The translations under genes and the position numbers were made by a program. The notes under the pieces are model-generated. The model had not been told where the DNA came from. It saw nothing but the letters and a program-made list of their open reading frames with translations, and did not search any database. 16,409 nt of DNA from Planctomycetaceae bacterium (GTDB taxonomy: Bacteria > Planctomycetota > Planctomycetia > Pirellulales > PALSA-1355): NCBI GenBank assembly GCA_005773095.1, contig SXHT01000171.1, forward strand, positions 1 to 16,409. Reading direction: 5' to 3'. The stretch's first letter is position 1, and every line of letters begins with the position of its first letter. This document shows, one piece after another, positions 1 through 8,227 of the stretch.

Positions 1-1108
1 ACGTGGCCAAACCGGCCGATTGGCTGTAAATCCTGGCGATCCGCGAATCGGCTAGCAGATCGTCCATGCCCATCGCGACCAGTTCGGCGAGCGGCACATA
101 AAAATGGTCTTCGAGCAATCGCTCCCGGGCGGCGGGAAGTCGGCCGGCGTGGGGTTCGCCCAGCGTGACATAGCCCTCCGGGGTGTGATCGAGCAGCGAT
201 TCCATGTAGCAGGCCACCGCCTCGATGACCCAGAAGTTGTTCCTCCTGCCAACATCGCGGGCCGTGGGCCGCGATTCACTGAAGAGCTGATGCGTGGCTT
301 CGTGCCATACGGTGCCGACATCTTGTTCATCCCCAGCAAAGAAGTAGGTTGTCCGCTCGGTGTCGAAATAACAGCCGAGCGACATTTCCACCCCCGGCTT
401 CTGTTTACGAAGGGCGGCGATGTATTCATCACGAGTCTTATAATGGACGACGCTATGTTGTTTGATCCCGCGGCTTCGTGGCGGTTTACCGTCGAATCGC
501 CGAACGAGCTCGGCATCATCGATGACGTAGCCGGCAAACGCCTGCGTCCAAATCTCATGCAACATTTCCAGCTGTTGCGATAGCTCAACGCCCGCCTCTA
601 AACTGCGATTAGTGACGATTGAGTAGTGTTCGCTTTCGACGCGCCAGCCTTGATTGATGTCGGCCCGCAATCGGGCTTCAGTCTCGGCGGACATCCAGCG
701 GCCGCGGAAGTAGCGCTCATCCTTTGCGTAGCGCTGGACGTAGTCCTCGGACAGCCAACCGAAGCGATCGGTCCACACCTTTCCCGCGCTCAACTGCCGC
801 ACTTCGAACGGCGTTCGCCATTGGTTGCGGAACTTGACGTAGCCGAGCAGCTTGCGCGCAGGCGCTAATTGCGGGTTGAGATGAAGCGATTCATAGGCCA
901 ACCGATAGGCGTTCGATGTCGCATGCTTTTTCGCGTACTCGCAGGCCGCGTCGAAAAGCTTTTCGCTCGCCTGGCCATCGCCGCTACCCTTCGCATCGGT
1001 CGAAGGCGCTAGAAAGAATGCCGCCGGATTGCCGGCGCAAGCATGCGCCGAAAATAGTACGCATCCCGCGGAGAATGGCAACAGCAAGAGTACGGCACAT
1101 CGCTTCAT
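1..1108 (-). CDS. Secreted DUF1570-like putative zinc metalloprotease (partial, C-terminus beyond left edge)
   Basis: The frame is open from an ATG at 1108 to the window edge, giving 369 codons with no stop. Residues 1-25 look like a Sec signal peptide: MKR, then a hydrophobic stretch, ending Ala-Cys-Ala before Gly26, so the protein is probably exported. A Cys at residue 16 follows Ser-Ala-Gly, a poor lipobox. The middle holds repeated WxxxxR/Y-rich segments. Residues 269-273 read HEATH followed by QLF, a zincin HExxH motif, and a downstream segment WVIEAVACYMES could carry the third ligand. This arrangement resembles the DUF1570 family, common in planctomycetes with no established substrate. 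It is preceded by an extended -10 promoter about 100 nt upstream and lies downstream of the isomerase gene on the same strand. No clear Shine-Dalgarno is visible. Coding status is confident; the protease role is inferred from the motif. Confidence 0.8.
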   Translation of the reverse strand, partial: MKRCAVLLLLPFSAGCVLFSAHACAGNPAAFFLAPSTDAKGSGDGQASEKLFDAACEYAKKHATSNAYRLAYESLHLNPQLAPARKLLGYVKFRNQWRTPFEVRQLSAGKVWTDRFGWLSEDYVQRYAKDERYFRGRWMSAETEARLRADINQGWRVESEHYSIVTNRSLEAGVELSQQLEMLHEIWTQAFAGYVIDDAELVRRFDGKPPRSRGIKQHSVVHYKTRDEYIAALRKQKPGVEMSLGCYFDTERTTYFFAGDEQDVGTVWHEATHQLFSESRPTARDVGRRNNFWVIEAVACYMESLLDHTPEGYVTLGEPHAGRLPAARERLLEDHFYVPLAELVAMGMDDLLADSRIARIYSQSAGLAT

Positions 1109-1208
1109 CACGCCAGGTGTAGCTTTTCGGCAGCAGTCATTTGAGCGGGAGCATAGCCTCGGCATGCGTCCTGGGTACTATTTCCAGCGTGAGGCTTGCA
1201 CCAGCTTC

Positions 1209-1217
1209 ATTATATCA
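1209..1217 (-). promoter_or_regulatory. Extended -10 promoter for the DUF1570-like gene
   Basis: Read on the minus strand the sequence is TGATATAAT, a perfect TATAAT hexamer with the TG of an extended -10 element. No good -35 hexamer lies 16-18 nt upstream, as is usual for extended -10 promoters. It lies between the stop of the upstream isomerase gene (1239) and the ATG at 1108, implying a leader of roughly 95 nt. This suggests the protease-like gene has its own promoter. Confidence 0.45.
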
Positions 1218-1238
1218 TGCCAGGACTCCGCAGGGAGA

Positions 1239-2237
<999 letters not shown>

Positions 2238-2400
2238 GAGAGGTTCTCGAGCCGAGGGTCGCGGGAATTTGAAACGTGCATTTTGGCGGCTTCCCGCGGT
2301 CTACGCAATCGGCTGCCTGGGTCTCGTCTTGAGTACAACGCAGAAAACCCGTAGGCTGCCGATCCTGACACTGCTCGACGTCCCGAGTCCCGAGTATCTC

Positions 2401-2514
2401 TTGAAGCCCACTTGCATCGGCATCATCGGCGCTGGCGTCGTGAGTGACTATCACCACGAGCCTGGCATTCTGCTGGGCCGCACGGGCGATGACGTGAAGG
2501 CTACCGATGAATGA
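2401..2514 (+). pseudogene. N-terminal remnant of a Gfo/Idh/MocA oxidoreductase gene
   Basis: From a possible TTG start at 2401, the frame reads LKPTCIGIIGAGVVSDYHHE and then PGILLGRTGDDVKATDE before a TGA at 2512-2514. IGIIGAGVVSDYHHEPGI is what the start of a Gfo/Idh/MocA enzyme looks like: the first Rossmann strand, the GxGxxx dinucleotide loop and the first helix. After about residue 25 the resemblance stops, and only 37 codons remain of an expected 330-450. The frame ends 8 nt inside the start of the FabH-like gene, so it could act as a coupled leader if translated. The rest of the gap (2238-2400) shows nothing recognisable. Chance resemblance is possible because the match is short. Confidence 0.5.
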
Positions 2515-3520
2515 ATCCTTTCCATCGCCGCTCGATCCACGTTCGTTGCTCGGCGTGCGGATTCTCGGCATCGGTAGTTATGCGCCGGAGGTGGTTGTCA
2601 CGAACGAGCAATTGGCACAGCAGGGATTCGACGCCGAATGGATCGAGCAGCGCACCGGCATCCACGAGCGCCGCGTGGCACCGCCCCACATTGCCACCAG
2701 CGACATGGCCGTCTTCGCGGCGCGGCGGTGTCTGCAAGTGGCCAGCGTTTCACCGGCGGAAGTCGATCTGGTGATTCTTGCCACATTCACTGCCGATGTG
2801 TCGGTGCCGGCCAGCGCATGCCTCGTGCAGCATCGGCTGGGCATCAACGCTGCGGCGTTTGATCTGAACAACGGTTGTGCGGGCTTCATGTTCGCCCTTG
2901 TGACCGGCATGCAGTTCGTGATCAGCGGCTGCAATCGGCGTGTGCTCGTCATCGGGGCCGACACCAACACGCGCATCTCCGATCCCAGCGACGTCAAGAC
3001 GTATCCGTTGTTTGGCGACGGCGCGGGCGCCGTGTTGCTTGCCCCGGGCGAGCCCGATCAGGGCCTGTTGTCGTATGTACTAGGTTCCGACGGGTCCGGC
3101 GCTGAATTATTGATTCGCCGATTTGGCGGCTCGCGCGGCTGCATCACTGCGGAGGCGGTTGCTCGCGGCGACCACTATCTGAAAATGGATGGCCGCGCGG
3201 TGTTCAAATGGGCTGTGCGAATTGTGGAAGACACCTCACGGGCCGTGCTGCACCATGCCCGGCTGGCGGTCAACGACGTCGACCTGGTCATCTGGCATCA
3301 GGCGAACACACGGATCATGGAGTCGGCGGCGGCGGCGTTGGGCATCGAGCGCGGCAAACTTTTCATCAATCTTGATCGCTATGGCAACACTTCGGCGGCG
3401 AGCATTCCGATCGCCCTGGACGAAGCCCAACAGAGTGGCTTGATTGGCCGGGGCAGCCGCGTTCTACTTTCCGGGTACGGCGCGGGGCTTGCCTGGGGAA
3501 CGGCGGTCCTGCGCTGGTGA
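2507..3520 (+). CDS. 3-oxoacyl-[acyl-carrier-protein] synthase III (FabH-like ketosynthase)
   Basis: A 337-residue thiolase-fold condensing enzyme. The FabH triad is intact: Cys124 in NNGCAGFMFAL, His264 in IWHQANTRIM and Asn294 in RYGNTSAASIP. The N-terminal GIGSYAPEVVVTNEQ segment, the WIEQRTGIHERR segment and the GDGAGAVLL segment near residue 170 are all characteristic. FabH condenses acyl-CoA with malonyl-ACP to start fatty acid synthesis in the cytoplasm. No fab or acp gene is adjacent, so this may be a second copy or a secondary-metabolism relative. The ATG at 2507 has a GAAGG about 7 nt upstream; an out-of-frame ATG lies at 2511. The oligoendopeptidase gene follows after 50 nt. Confidence 0.92.
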   Translation: MNESFPSPLDPRSLLGVRILGIGSYAPEVVVTNEQLAQQGFDAEWIEQRTGIHERRVAPPHIATSDMAVFAARRCLQVASVSPAEVDLVILATFTADVSVPASACLVQHRLGINAAAFDLNNGCAGFMFALVTGMQFVISGCNRRVLVIGADTNTRISDPSDVKTYPLFGDGAGAVLLAPGEPDQGLLSYVLGSDGSGAELLIRRFGGSRGCITAEAVARGDHYLKMDGRAVFKWAVRIVEDTSRAVLHHARLAVNDVDLVIWHQANTRIMESAAAALGIERGKLFINLDRYGNTSAASIPIALDEAQQSGLIGRGSRVLLSGYGAGLAWGTAVLRW

Positions 3521-3570
3521 ACCGGAACCAACGTTAACCGCCTTGTCATCGGGAAGGAACTGCCAGCACC

Positions 3571-5397
3571 ATGAGCACCGTCAAAGCCAAAGCAAGACCG
3601 AAGGTCAAGAAGCTTCCGCCCCGATCGGCCGTGAAAATCGCCGACACCTGGGATCTGGCCAGTCTCTTTCCCAACGACGCTGCCTGGGAGAAGGCTTTCG
3701 CCGCCTGGGAGAAGCAGATCGCCGGCTATGAGAAATTCCGCGGGCATCTGGGGGACGACGCCCAACGGCTGGCCGCGTGTCTGAAGTTGGATGCCGAATT
3801 GGAACGCGCCGGCGAGCGACTGGGCACCTATGCGCATCTCAAAATGACCGAGGACCAGGCCAACAGCAACTATCAGCGGATGATGGGGCGCTATCGGAGC
3901 GTCGCCAGCAAGGCAGGGCAGGCCGCCAGTTACATTCGGCCGGAGCTGATGGCGATCGACTCCAAGAAGATGCAGCACTGTTTGGCGTCGAAGGAGTTGG
4001 CCGCGTATCGCCTGATGCTTGAGCGGATCCTGCGCTACCGTCCGCATACCTTGGGGGACAAGGAAGAACATCTGCTGGCGATGCAGGCGGAAATGTCGGA
4101 GGCTTCGAACCAGATCTTTCGGCAGCTCAACGATGCCGATCTGAGGTGGGGCGCGATCAAGGATCAGAAGGGCGAGCTTGTCGAGCTGAGCACGGCCACG
4201 TATTCGACTTTTATGCACTCTTCCAAGCGCGCGGTTCGCAAGCAGGCGTTTCACGAGTTCTATGGTCAATACAAGGGGCACGAAAACACGCTTGCCGCCA
4301 CGCTCGCCGCCAGCGTGCAGCGAGACGTGTATTACGCCCAAGCGCGCCGGCATTCCAGCGCGCTTGAAGCCGCCCTGTTTCACGACAACGTGCCACTTTC
4401 CGTTTACCACAACTTGATCGACTCCGTTCACGCCAACTTGCCGGCGGTCTATCGCTATTACGACTTGCGGTGGCGGAAAATGAAGCTCGACCAGATCCAC
4501 CACTACGACACCTACGTGCCAATCCTCAGCGAGCTGGAATGCTGCCATACCTGGCCACAAGCGACGAAGTTGATTCTCGCGGCACTCGAACCGCTTGGCA
4601 GCGAGTACCGCAGGGTGCTGGAAAAGGGACTCAACGGACGCTGGTGCGATCGCTATCCCAACCAGGGCAAGCAAAGCGGCGCGTTCAGCAGCGGTTCGTT
4701 CGACGGCGACCCGTACATCCTGATGAACTACCAGCCCCAGGTGCTCGATCATGTGTTCACGCTGGCGCACGAGGCCGGACATTCCATGCACAGCTATTAC
4801 TCGGCCAGGTCGCAGCCCTTTCAGTATTACAACTACACGATCTTCGTGGCCGAAGTGGCCAGCACGTTCAACGAACAGTTGCTGTCCCGCCACATGCTCG
4901 CGCGCGCGAAGACCGACAAAGAACGGGCCTACCTGATCAATCGCGAGATTGATGGCATCCGCGGCACGATCATCCGGCAGACCATGTTCGCCGAGTTTGA
5001 GCGCACGATCCACGCCCTGGTTGAATCGGGCGAGCCGCTCACCGTGGACCGCGCGAAGGCCGAGTACCGCAAGCTGCTGGAACAATACTTCGGCCCCGCT
5101 TTTGCAATCGATGACGAGCTTTCGCTGGAGTGCTTCCGCATCCCGCACTTTTATCGGGCATTCTACGTCTACAAGTATGCCACCGGATTATCTGCCGCGA
5201 TCGCCTTGGCCGACCGCGTCACCGGCGGCGGCAGGCGGGAGTTGGAAGATTATCTTCGGTTCCTGAAAGGTGGCTGCTCGAAGTGGCCGCTCGATCTGCT
5301 GCGCGACGCCGGCGTCGACATGCAGAAACCGAACGCCGTGAACGCCGCGCTCAAACGTTTCGGCGAACTCGTTGCCGAATTGGACGAACTGTTGTAA
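3571..5397 (+). CDS. pepF: Oligoendopeptidase F (M3 family zinc peptidase)
   Basis: A 608-residue protein, the usual length for M3B oligoendopeptidases. The active site is HEAGHSMHS with His400, Glu401 and His404, and the third zinc ligand Glu428 lies in FVAEVASTFNE, the standard spacing for this family. The segment SGAFSSGSFDGDPYILMNY just before the active site and the C-terminal YKYATGLSAA segment are also typical. These enzymes cleave short peptides in the cytoplasm, and no signal peptide is visible. The first 20 residues are a basic extension (KAKARPKVKK) before the conserved IADTWDLASLFP start. A GGAAGGA lies about 12 nt before the ATG. It sits between the FabH-like gene and the isomerase gene (37 nt downstream) in an apparent operon, although no common pathway is evident. 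Confidence 0.95.
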   Translation: MSTVKAKARPKVKKLPPRSAVKIADTWDLASLFPNDAAWEKAFAAWEKQIAGYEKFRGHLGDDAQRLAACLKLDAELERAGERLGTYAHLKMTEDQANSNYQRMMGRYRSVASKAGQAASYIRPELMAIDSKKMQHCLASKELAAYRLMLERILRYRPHTLGDKEEHLLAMQAEMSEASNQIFRQLNDADLRWGAIKDQKGELVELSTATYSTFMHSSKRAVRKQAFHEFYGQYKGHENTLAATLAASVQRDVYYAQARRHSSALEAALFHDNVPLSVYHNLIDSVHANLPAVYRYYDLRWRKMKLDQIHHYDTYVPILSELECCHTWPQATKLILAALEPLGSEYRRVLEKGLNGRWCDRYPNQGKQSGAFSSGSFDGDPYILMNYQPQVLDHVFTLAHEAGHSMHSYYSARSQPFQYYNYTIFVAEVASTFNEQLLSRHMLARAKTDKERAYLINREIDGIRGTIIRQTMFAEFERTIHALVESGEPLTVDRAKAEYRKLLEQYFGPAFAIDDELSLECFRIPHFYRAFYVYKYATGLSAAIALADRVTGGGRRELEDYLRFLKGGCSKWPLDLLRDAGVDMQKPNAVNAALKRFGELVAELDELL

Positions 5398-5425
5398 CCG
5401 TCTATCGAGCGGCCTTGGCCGCGAT

Positions 5426-5429
5426 GGAG
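5426..5429 (+). promoter_or_regulatory. Ribosome binding site deciding the start of the second isomerase gene
   Basis: GGAG lies 5 nt before the ATG at 5435. This supports that start over the longer frame opening at 5372, which would overlap the end of pepF and add 21 residues without family resemblance. Confidence 0.55.
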
Positions 5430-5434
5430 CAACC

Positions 5435-6199
5435 ATGCAACTCGGTCTTGTCACCTACATGTGGGGCGCTGAATGGGATTTGCCAACGCTGCTCAAGAAC
5501 CTCAAGGAGACGGGCTTTGCGGGCGTTGAGCTGCGTACTCAGCACAAGCACGGCGTCGAAATCTCGCTCAACGATCAGCAACGAAAAGACGTCGCCAGGC
5601 GCTTCGACGACGCCGGCATCGAGTTGGTTGGCTACGGCAGCACGTGCGCGTATCACTCGCCCGATCCGGCCGTCCTGCAGACGAACATCGACGAAACCAA
5701 AGCCTGGATCAAGCTGGCTCACGACACGGGCGCGACCGGAGTCAAGGTGCGCCCGAACGGCCTGCCCAAGGAGGTGCCCGTCGAGAAGACGCTCGCGCAA
5801 ATCGGCAAGGCGATGAAGGAGTGCGCCCAATTCGGTACTGATTATGGCATCGATATTCGCCTGGAAGTTCACGGCGCCGGCACCAGCTTGCTACCGAATA
5901 TCAAGACGATCATGGACGTCGCCGACCATCCCGGCGCGAAAGTCTGCTGGAACTGCAATGCCGAAGACCTGCAAGGTGCGGGACTCGAGCACAACTTCAA
6001 GCTGGTGCAAGACCGCATCGGCACGGTCCACATCCATGAGCTGATCAGCGATTATCCGTGGAAGCAGTTGTTCGAACTGCTCAATGCCGCCAGGTTCGAC
6101 CGTTGGACGCTGCTCGAAGAGAGCGGGACGACCAGTGATCCCGTCCGCGTCATGAAGTATTACCGGCTGGTCTGGGAGACATTGGCAGGTGGCAGTTAG
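5435..6199 (+). CDS. Sugar phosphate isomerase/epimerase-like TIM-barrel protein
   Basis: A 254-residue protein starting MQLGLVTYMWGAEWDLPTLL. It matches the xylose isomerase-like TIM-barrel family and differs in subtype from the protein at 1239-2237. Candidate metal or active-site residues are Glu144 in RLEVHGAG, the CWNCNAEDL segment (171-179), His201 in VHIHEL and Glu228 in TLLEES. The WNCNAEDL segment has Asn where many relatives have an Asp ligand, which I recall as common in one planctomycete-rich branch. The last segment, VMKYYRLVWETL, is typical of that branch. The substrate is unknown and the location is probably cytoplasmic. It is the last gene of the 2507-6199 group and converges with the gene at 6245; the 45 nt between them show no clear terminator. 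Confidence 0.88.
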   Translation: MQLGLVTYMWGAEWDLPTLLKNLKETGFAGVELRTQHKHGVEISLNDQQRKDVARRFDDAGIELVGYGSTCAYHSPDPAVLQTNIDETKAWIKLAHDTGATGVKVRPNGLPKEVPVEKTLAQIGKAMKECAQFGTDYGIDIRLEVHGAGTSLLPNIKTIMDVADHPGAKVCWNCNAEDLQGAGLEHNFKLVQDRIGTVHIHELISDYPWKQLFELLNAARFDRWTLLEESGTTSDPVRVMKYYRLVWETLAGGS

Positions 6200-6244
6200 C
6201 AGAATGCCGATAGCCGGGCCAACCTTTCAGGTCTTTGCCGACTG

Positions 6245-7267
6245 CTACTTTCCCAGCGGCTTCACCGATGTGATCCAGTAAAACGGCTTGTCGGCTTCGT
6301 CCAGCCGCAGCTCCGGCTTCATCTTGGCCTGGAGCAGCACCTTCTGCAGGATCAGGCTGTAAGTGGAGCGTTTGCTTGGCACCGTAGCGTTGACTTGTTC
6401 CAGGTCGATTTCGTGCAACGCCATGGCGTTGCGGTCGTAGAGAAAGGGCACCTTCAGCCGCTCGGCGATCGCATCGACCGCTTCCTTGACCGGTGTCTCG
6501 CGGATCTCCACGTTGATAAACTCGTACAGATCCGGCAGGACCTCGATAGGCTTTTTCTCCGGCGGCCAGCCGATCGGCCATGCTTCGCGCCCCGTCACCG
6601 GTTGGGCGATGCGATACTGCAATGCGCCCCCGGGCGGTCGCTCGGGGGACAACACCAAACCCGCCGGGCGCAGCATCGCAGCAATGGCCGTGCCCGCCGA
6701 GATGCCGGACAGATTTTCTTCGACCTTAACGTCGTTCAATTCCGGCTTCGCGACGACATCGATCACGAAGGGAAACTTGAGCTGCGGTTCCAGTTTCGCA
6801 AGTGCTTCGGCAATCGGCATGTCGCGGGTCGAAAATTCGATCGGCTGCTTGAGATCATCGTGCACTTCGGCGAGCTGCTTTCTGAGCAATCCAAAGGCAC
6901 CTCGTCGTTCGGTCACACCCGCTTCGCCCTGATCGGCCAAATTACTCAGCCAGTTGCGAATGGCACCGGCATCACGCGTGGAGAACTTTCCGCCAGGTAC
7001 GACCAGCACGTTTCCGGAGGTCAATATGCCAACCACCCGGTAACTGGGACTCGCATCGTCGCCCAGTTGCTCGATGACCGGATGATCGGAGCCGGTTGCC
7101 GACCGAATGCGGAAGTTCGAAATCCCCAGATCGGTCAGCAGCTTGGACCATTGCTGCGATCCGGTGATAGGAAACCCCTTCTCGGTCGCCAGCTCAAGCG
7201 AGACCCGCGGAGCGGCGCTGGCGACTGCGGGCGACAAAAGAATCCACGACGCAATGATCCATCGCAT
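6245..7267 (-). CDS. Secreted protein with two STN-like (secretin/TonB short N-terminal) modules
   Basis: A 340-residue protein with a clear signal peptide: MRW, a hydrophobic run, and VASA before Ala19, so it is exported. Two segments look like repeats of an STN-like alpha/beta module. One is at about residues 142-220 (IEFSTRDMPIAEALAKL, a LSGISAGTAIAAML segment, then QYRIAQP). The other is at about 249-335 (FINVEIRETPVKEAVDAIAE, then STYSLILQKVL, then PFYWITSV). The pattern of a short strand, a TPxxEALxxLA helix and a strand-helix-strand ending in Y-x-I is that of STN modules in secretins and TonB receptors. No secretin barrel follows. A role in the envelope is inferred and the exact function is unknown. 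The start is firm, with AGGAGGT 6 nt upstream. Confidence 0.8.
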   Translation of the reverse strand: MRWIIASWILLSPAVASAAPRVSLELATEKGFPITGSQQWSKLLTDLGISNFRIRSATGSDHPVIEQLGDDASPSYRVVGILTSGNVLVVPGGKFSTRDAGAIRNWLSNLADQGEAGVTERRGAFGLLRKQLAEVHDDLKQPIEFSTRDMPIAEALAKLEPQLKFPFVIDVVAKPELNDVKVEENLSGISAGTAIAAMLRPAGLVLSPERPPGGALQYRIAQPVTGREAWPIGWPPEKKPIEVLPDLYEFINVEIRETPVKEAVDAIAERLKVPFLYDRNAMALHEIDLEQVNATVPSKRSTYSLILQKVLLQAKMKPELRLDEADKPFYWITSVKPLGK

Positions 7268-7272
7268 GGGAC

Positions 7273-7279
7273 ACCTCCT
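7273..7279 (-). promoter_or_regulatory. Strong Shine-Dalgarno of the STN-like gene
   Basis: On the minus strand the sequence reads AGGAGGT, a near-perfect anti-16S complement, 5-6 nt before the ATG at 7267. It is the strongest ribosome binding site in the window; most genes here have weak or no Shine-Dalgarno. Confidence 0.7.
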
Positions 7280-7296
7280 CGTCCATCATAACCGAT

Positions 7297-7989
7297 TTAC
7301 GCGGAGCGCCGGGTGCGGCCTGGCGACGTACGCCGCACTCGGTAAAGCCAGGCATTTCCTTTCTTCCCGACGGCTTCCACGGCACGCATTTCGCGTAAAC
7401 AGTAGGCAATCCGCTGGGCGGTTCCCCGCGACACGTCGGCCACCGCGGCAAGCTGTGCCGTATGGAACGGCGAGGGCAAAGGACTGGGAAGCAGTCCAAG
7501 CAAATCCGCCGCGCTGGATAGTCGATGAGCTTCGCCAACGGTCAGCAACCGCTGATCGACCACGATATGATCGTCGCGGCGCCAACGCCGGCGGCGGCCG
7601 TGGCCGGGCTTGCGCAGCTCTTCGATCTCCACCAATCGCAGTTCCAATGCCAATTGCGGGTGGGGAAACGTTTGGGTGAAGTAAACCAGCTCTGTGAAAA
7701 TGTCGAGCAGCGTGCCGCGCTTGGGGCTCTGGCGGCGAGATACTTCGCGGCCATTCTCGGAAATCCGCACCAGCGTTTTCCGCGCCACGATCGGCTTCAC
7801 CACGAGCACCTGATGCTCTTCGGCCAGCCGCCGCACCTTGTCGCGGATTGCCAGAAGCGAGCCGTGCTGAATCTCAACCAACTCCGCGCCTCGCATCACA
7901 TCGATGCGATAACCGCCGAGCTTCACCTCTTGCCGATCATCGAGACCAGCGTAGAGAGCCTTCAGTTGGCGGTGGAGCGAAGTTTCCAT
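7297..7989 (-). CDS. Putative PD-(D/E)XK-like nuclease fold protein with C-terminal winged helix
   Basis: A 230-residue cytoplasmic protein with no named family that I recognise. Residues 20-70 read EVKLGGYRIDV, then AELVEIQHG, then VLVVKPIVARK. The Asp30 ... Glu39-x-Gln41 pattern on two short strands, followed by an alpha helix (LLAIRDKVRRLAEEH) and a strand, resembles the core of the PD-(D/E)XK restriction-endonuclease fold with an E-x-Q variant. Residues 93-125 are conserved-looking (LLDIFTELVYFTQTFPHP). Residues 175-220 look like a winged helix: TAQLAAVADVSRGTAQRIAY, then GNAWLYRV as the wing. ATG 7989 is chosen over a GTG at 8007 because the extra residues come from the neighbouring repeat. 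It lies 29 nt upstream of the STN-like gene. The nuclease idea is inference. Confidence 0.72.
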   Translation of the reverse strand: METSLHRQLKALYAGLDDRQEVKLGGYRIDVMRGAELVEIQHGSLLAIRDKVRRLAEEHQVLVVKPIVARKTLVRISENGREVSRRQSPKRGTLLDIFTELVYFTQTFPHPQLALELRLVEIEELRKPGHGRRRRWRRDDHIVVDQRLLTVGEAHRLSSAADLLGLLPSPLPSPFHTAQLAAVADVSRGTAQRIAYCLREMRAVEAVGKKGNAWLYRVRRTSPGRTRRSA

Positions 7990-7990
7990 G

Positions 7991-8125
7991 GCAGAATCAC
8001 GAATCACGAATTCCGAATCACGAATGAATACCTCATGACGAATAACGAATCAGCGGAAGCTCCAGGCGACTCGTCATTCGTGATTCGTCATTCATTCGTC
8101 ATTCGTGCTTATTCATTCGTCATTC
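7991..8125. repeat. MITE-like palindromic repeat built of GAATCACGAATGA-type units
   Basis: Short units of the form GAATCACGAAT/GAATGACGAAT are repeated on the left (about 7993-8049). Their reverse complements are repeated on the right (about 8071-8125). The longest perfect arms are CGAATCACGAATGA at 8014-8027 and its complement at 8074-8087, 14 nt separated by 46 nt. Translated, the right arm gives strings such as SFVIRHSFVIR, which I recall from spurious annotations in planctomycetes and related environmental bacteria. It separates the PD-(D/E)XK-like gene from the pyrE remnant; the AT-rich units contrast with the surrounding GC-rich sequence. Confidence 0.75.
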
Positions 8126-8227
8126 CTTCGCTGGCTCAATTCCCCAGTCTCGGATCGTCAGCAGGCTTTCCAGACGATAGCCTCGCGCGAGAAACGCCTT
8201 ACGGCCGCCTTCCCAGCGATCTTCCCC
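8120..8227 (-). pseudogene. 3' remnant of an orotate phosphoribosyltransferase (pyrE-like) gene
   Basis: Directly after the TAG stop of the YkuD-like gene, the same minus-strand frame continues for 35 codons to a TGA at 8120-8122. It reads GEDRWEGGRKAFLARGYRLE, then SLLTIRDWGIEPAKE. This looks like the C-terminus of PyrE, where a VVDRxEGGRE loop is followed by GYxLESLLTxxDLGI. The catalytic and PRPP-binding parts are absent, so this is a fragment left by a rearrangement, joined exactly at the stop of the upstream gene. The TGA lies at the edge of the palindromic repeat, which may mark the other breakpoint. It is unlikely to be expressed as a functional enzyme. Confidence 0.6.

Noticed and set aside
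104..583. Open frames on both strands within the first 600 bases.
   Set aside because: All overlap the edge-truncated DUF1570-like frame, which has a signal peptide and HEATH motif and is open for 369 codons.
3379..5148. A 589-codon open frame on the minus strand opposite oligoendopeptidase F.
   Set aside because: It is antisense to a clear M3 peptidase with an intact active site, and its translation is a typical GC-rich shadow (His/Val/Gly-rich, no motifs).
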